Below are positions 5,307 through 6,708 of a DNA stretch of 6,708 nt, piece after piece. Under the pieces are notes generated by a model. The model made no database searches. It worked only from the letters and a program-made list of their open reading frames with translations, and had not been told where the DNA came from. A program made the position numbers and the translations under genes. The stretch is from Actinomycetota bacterium (GTDB lineage: Bacteria > Actinomycetota > Acidimicrobiia > Acidimicrobiales > RAAP-2): contig WLKR01000060.1 in assembly GCA_009701115.1 (NCBI GenBank), positions 1 through 6,708 of the forward strand, given 5' to 3'. Position 1 is the stretch's first letter; each line of letters begins with the position of its first letter.

Positions 5307-5705
5307 ATGATTGTCGTGGGCATCCTCATCGGTGTGATTGTTCTTTCGTTGGTCGCGCTGCGCGTCAACAAACTGCACCGCGACGCGCAGCGATTAATCG
5401 CCCCACCATCGATACCACCACTGGAAGTTCGGCCCATCATTCGAGTCGTCGGTTCCGACATGCCCCCGCTGCCGTCAATGGAGCTGAACCGACCCAGTAT
5501 CGATAAGTCAAAAAACTACGTCTTTGGGGAAAATCTCGACCCACCTCAGACCTATCCGACTCTGAGCTCACCCCGTGAGCAGTGGGCGATTGAACGGTCG
5601 TCCCACCGCAGTCGATGGCCCCGAGGTTCGGTAAAGATTCTCGGGTTCGCTCTCGTGGTCATTGCAGTGCTGCTCGTAGCGGGCACCCTGCTGGCGCAGC
5701 GTTAA
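5307..5705 (+). CDS. Hypothetical protein with N- and C-terminal transmembrane helices
   Basis: 132-aa protein of no family I recognise. It has a hydrophobic helix at residues 2-18 (IVVGILIGVIVLSLVAL) and a second at ~111-129 (ILGFALVVIAVLLVAGTLL), joined by a ~90-residue polar, proline-rich linker (PPSIPPLEV, DMPPLPSMELNRPS, NLDPPQTYPTLSSP). Basic clusters lie just inside both helices: RVNKLHRDAQR after the first, RSSHRSRWPRGSVK before the second. By the positive-inside rule the linker is cytoplasmic and both termini face out. There are no cysteines or evident catalytic motifs, so a structural or scaffold role is as likely as any. ATG 5307 is chosen because AAAGGG sits 7 bases upstream and the helix begins at once. 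It probably shares the flavin reductase transcript (36-bp gap). Its TAA overlaps the stop of the convergent peptidase gene. Proline-rich composition and coding bias support a real gene. Confidence 0.75.
   Translation: MIVVGILIGVIVLSLVALRVNKLHRDAQRLIAPPSIPPLEVRPIIRVVGSDMPPLPSMELNRPSIDKSKNYVFGENLDPPQTYPTLSSPREQWAIERSSHRSRWPRGSVKILGFALVVIAVLLVAGTLLAQR
5702..5705. other. TTAA junction shared by two convergent stop codons (second case)
   Basis: 5703-5705 is the TAA of the membrane protein on the + strand, and 5702-5704 reads TAA for the peptidase on the - strand. The arrangement is the same as at 3885-3888, again with no intergenic space and no visible terminator. Confidence 0.97.
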
Positions 5706-6708
5706 GCACCAACGCCGAGGGCGTTCAGGATGAAGGCGTAGACCGCCGCTTCGTCACGCCACGCGTCGTAACGTCCTGACGGTCCGCCGTGTCCGGCACC
5801 CATTTCCATTTTGAGATAGGCCACATTGCTCTCGTTGGCATCACGGAGTGCCTGCACCCACTTGGCGGGCTCCCAGAAACCAACTCGGGAATCGTTCAAC
5901 CCACCGGTGGCAAACAACGTGGGGTAGCGCTCAGAGCGAAGGTTGTCGTAGGGCGAGTAGCTCTTCATCGTTCGGTAGGCGAGTGGATCGGCGTCGGGAT
6001 TACCCCACTCTTCCCATTCATTCGTAGTGAGTGGGAGTGAAGCATCCAGCATCGTGGTGAGGGCATCGACAAAAGGCACCTCGGCGACGACGGCCGTGAA
6101 CAGCGTGGGGTCAAGATTCATGACCGCACCCATCAAGAGGCCGCCGGCCGATCCGCCGCGAGCGGCAAATCGATCGCTCGAAGTCCACTTGTGGTCGACG
6201 AACCAACGGGCGCACCTTACGAAGTCGCTAAACGTGGTTGGCTTCTGAGCCAGTTTGCCCATTTCGTACCAGGCGCGACCCATCTCGCCACCACCGCGAA
6301 TGTGAGCGATGGCGTAGATTACGCCGCGGTCCAACATAGAGATGCGGAAGGCCGAGAAGGCCGGGTCAAATGAAATCTCGTAGCTTCCGTAGCCCTCGAG
6401 GAGCATCGGTGCATCGCCGGTCGGTGAGAGGTGGCCATCGGCACCAACGGTGACGAGGTCACGGCGTGCGACAACCGAAACAGGAATGAGGTGGCCGTCG
6501 GAAGCCGGCACCCAAATACGACCCGTGACGTAATTCTCAGCCTTAAATCCACCTCGAACTTCCTGCTGCTTGCGGGTAATCATTTCGCCAGTGGCGAGAT
6601 TCACATCGGCCACTCGCCTCGGTGTGATGAGCGAAGTCTCCACAATGCGCAGATATTCGGTGTCGTAGGTCGGTGTGTCGGCCGCCACAATCGTGTGAGG
6701 CGAGACAC
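5702..6708 (-). CDS. ptrB: Oligopeptidase B (S9A prolyl oligopeptidase family), C-terminal catalytic part
   Basis: The frame is open to the window end, so the 5' part (N-terminal beta-propeller) is missing; ~335 residues are present. GTG 6688 is not the start, because the frame reads on through VSPHTIV beyond it. Numbering from 6688, the segment TSLITPRRVADVNLATGE (18-35) and KQQEV mark the propeller-to-hydrolase boundary typical of PtrB. The catalytic triad is S180 in RGGSAGG, D266 in GGLNDSRVGFW and H300 in GAGHGG. HIRGGGEMGRAWY and the acidic TTNEWEEWGNP (E224-E227) are also conserved; the glutamates there are the ones I recall as binding the basic P1 side chain in E. coli PtrB, so cleavage after Arg/Lys in short peptides is expected. 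No export signal can be judged. The gene converges on the small membrane-protein gene with a shared TTAA. Confidence 0.93.
   Translation of the reverse strand, partial: VSPHTIVAADTPTYDTEYLRIVETSLITPRRVADVNLATGEMITRKQQEVRGGFKAENYVTGRIWVPASDGHLIPVSVVARRDLVTVGADGHLSPTGDAPMLLEGYGSYEISFDPAFSAFRISMLDRGVIYAIAHIRGGGEMGRAWYEMGKLAQKPTTFSDFVRCARWFVDHKWTSSDRFAARGGSAGGLLMGAVMNLDPTLFTAVVAEVPFVDALTTMLDASLPLTTNEWEEWGNPDADPLAYRTMKSYSPYDNLRSERYPTLFATGGLNDSRVGFWEPAKWVQALRDANESNVAYLKMEMGAGHGGPSGRYDAWRDEAAVYAFILNALGVGA

Noticed and set aside
5288..5506. Alternative start ATG 5288 for the gene after the flavin reductase
   Set aside because: It is in another frame, giving a cysteine/histidine/arginine-rich product with no membrane helix. 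ATG 5307 has a ribosome site and yields a clear transmembrane start.
1..6708. Search by eye for tRNA, rRNA, CRISPR repeats, transposases, attachment sites and riboswitches
   Set aside because: Nearly the whole window is coding; the non-coding gaps are at most ~57 bp and are explained by the terminator, promoters, a ribosome site and the hairpin. No direct repeats of useful length were seen.

Overview
The window reads as a gene-dense actinobacterial chromosome segment of moderate GC, by eye a little above 55%. Codon use favours G/C third positions. Several genes start without a Shine-Dalgarno sequence, directly behind a TANNNT box, and the best-matching families (long methylsuccinyl-CoA-type dehydrogenase, single hot-dog MaoC protein, short MutY) are actinobacterial in style. 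An aquatic or soil Acidimicrobiia-like lineage would fit, but that taxonomic guess is inference. No mobile element, CRISPR array, tRNA or rRNA gene is visible.

Layout: the left edge holds the 3' end of a NiCoT-family nickel/cobalt permease (+). It is followed by a near-perfect bidirectional terminator, because the next gene converges on it. That gene (398-2008, -) is an unusually long acyl-CoA dehydrogenase that matches (2S)-methylsuccinyl-CoA dehydrogenase (Mcd) of the ethylmalonyl-CoA pathway. Across a 55-bp divergent promoter region lies a + strand operon: a conserved protein of unknown function (DUF6941-like), a MaoC-type hydratase, and a mutY adenine glycosylase that overlaps the hydratase gene. 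Mcd and the hydratase would carry out successive steps, methylsuccinyl-CoA to mesaconyl-CoA to beta-methylmalyl-CoA, so this divergent pair is probably a fragment of the ethylmalonyl-CoA pathway for acetyl-CoA/C2 assimilation.

The mutY stop and the stop of a convergent alpha/beta hydrolase (3885-4754, -; epoxide-hydrolase-type active site) share the four bases TTAA. A 39-bp divergent promoter region separates the hydrolase from a flavin reductase (4794-5270, +). The reductase is followed by a small two-helix membrane protein whose start sits behind a perfect 8-bp inverted repeat containing its ribosome binding site. That gene again ends in a shared TTAA with a convergent gene, the C-terminal catalytic half of an S9A oligopeptidase B (5702 to the window end, -).

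The most interesting signals are the consecutive-step mcd/maoC divergon with a DUF6941-like gene inserted in it, consistent leaderless-promoter geometry at all four promoter-proximal genes, the hairpin on the membrane protein start, two TTAA shared-stop junctions, and a non-canonical cysteine spacing in the MutY iron-sulfur motif. I see no clear evidence of a wholly new multi-gene system; most of the window is ordinary metabolism.
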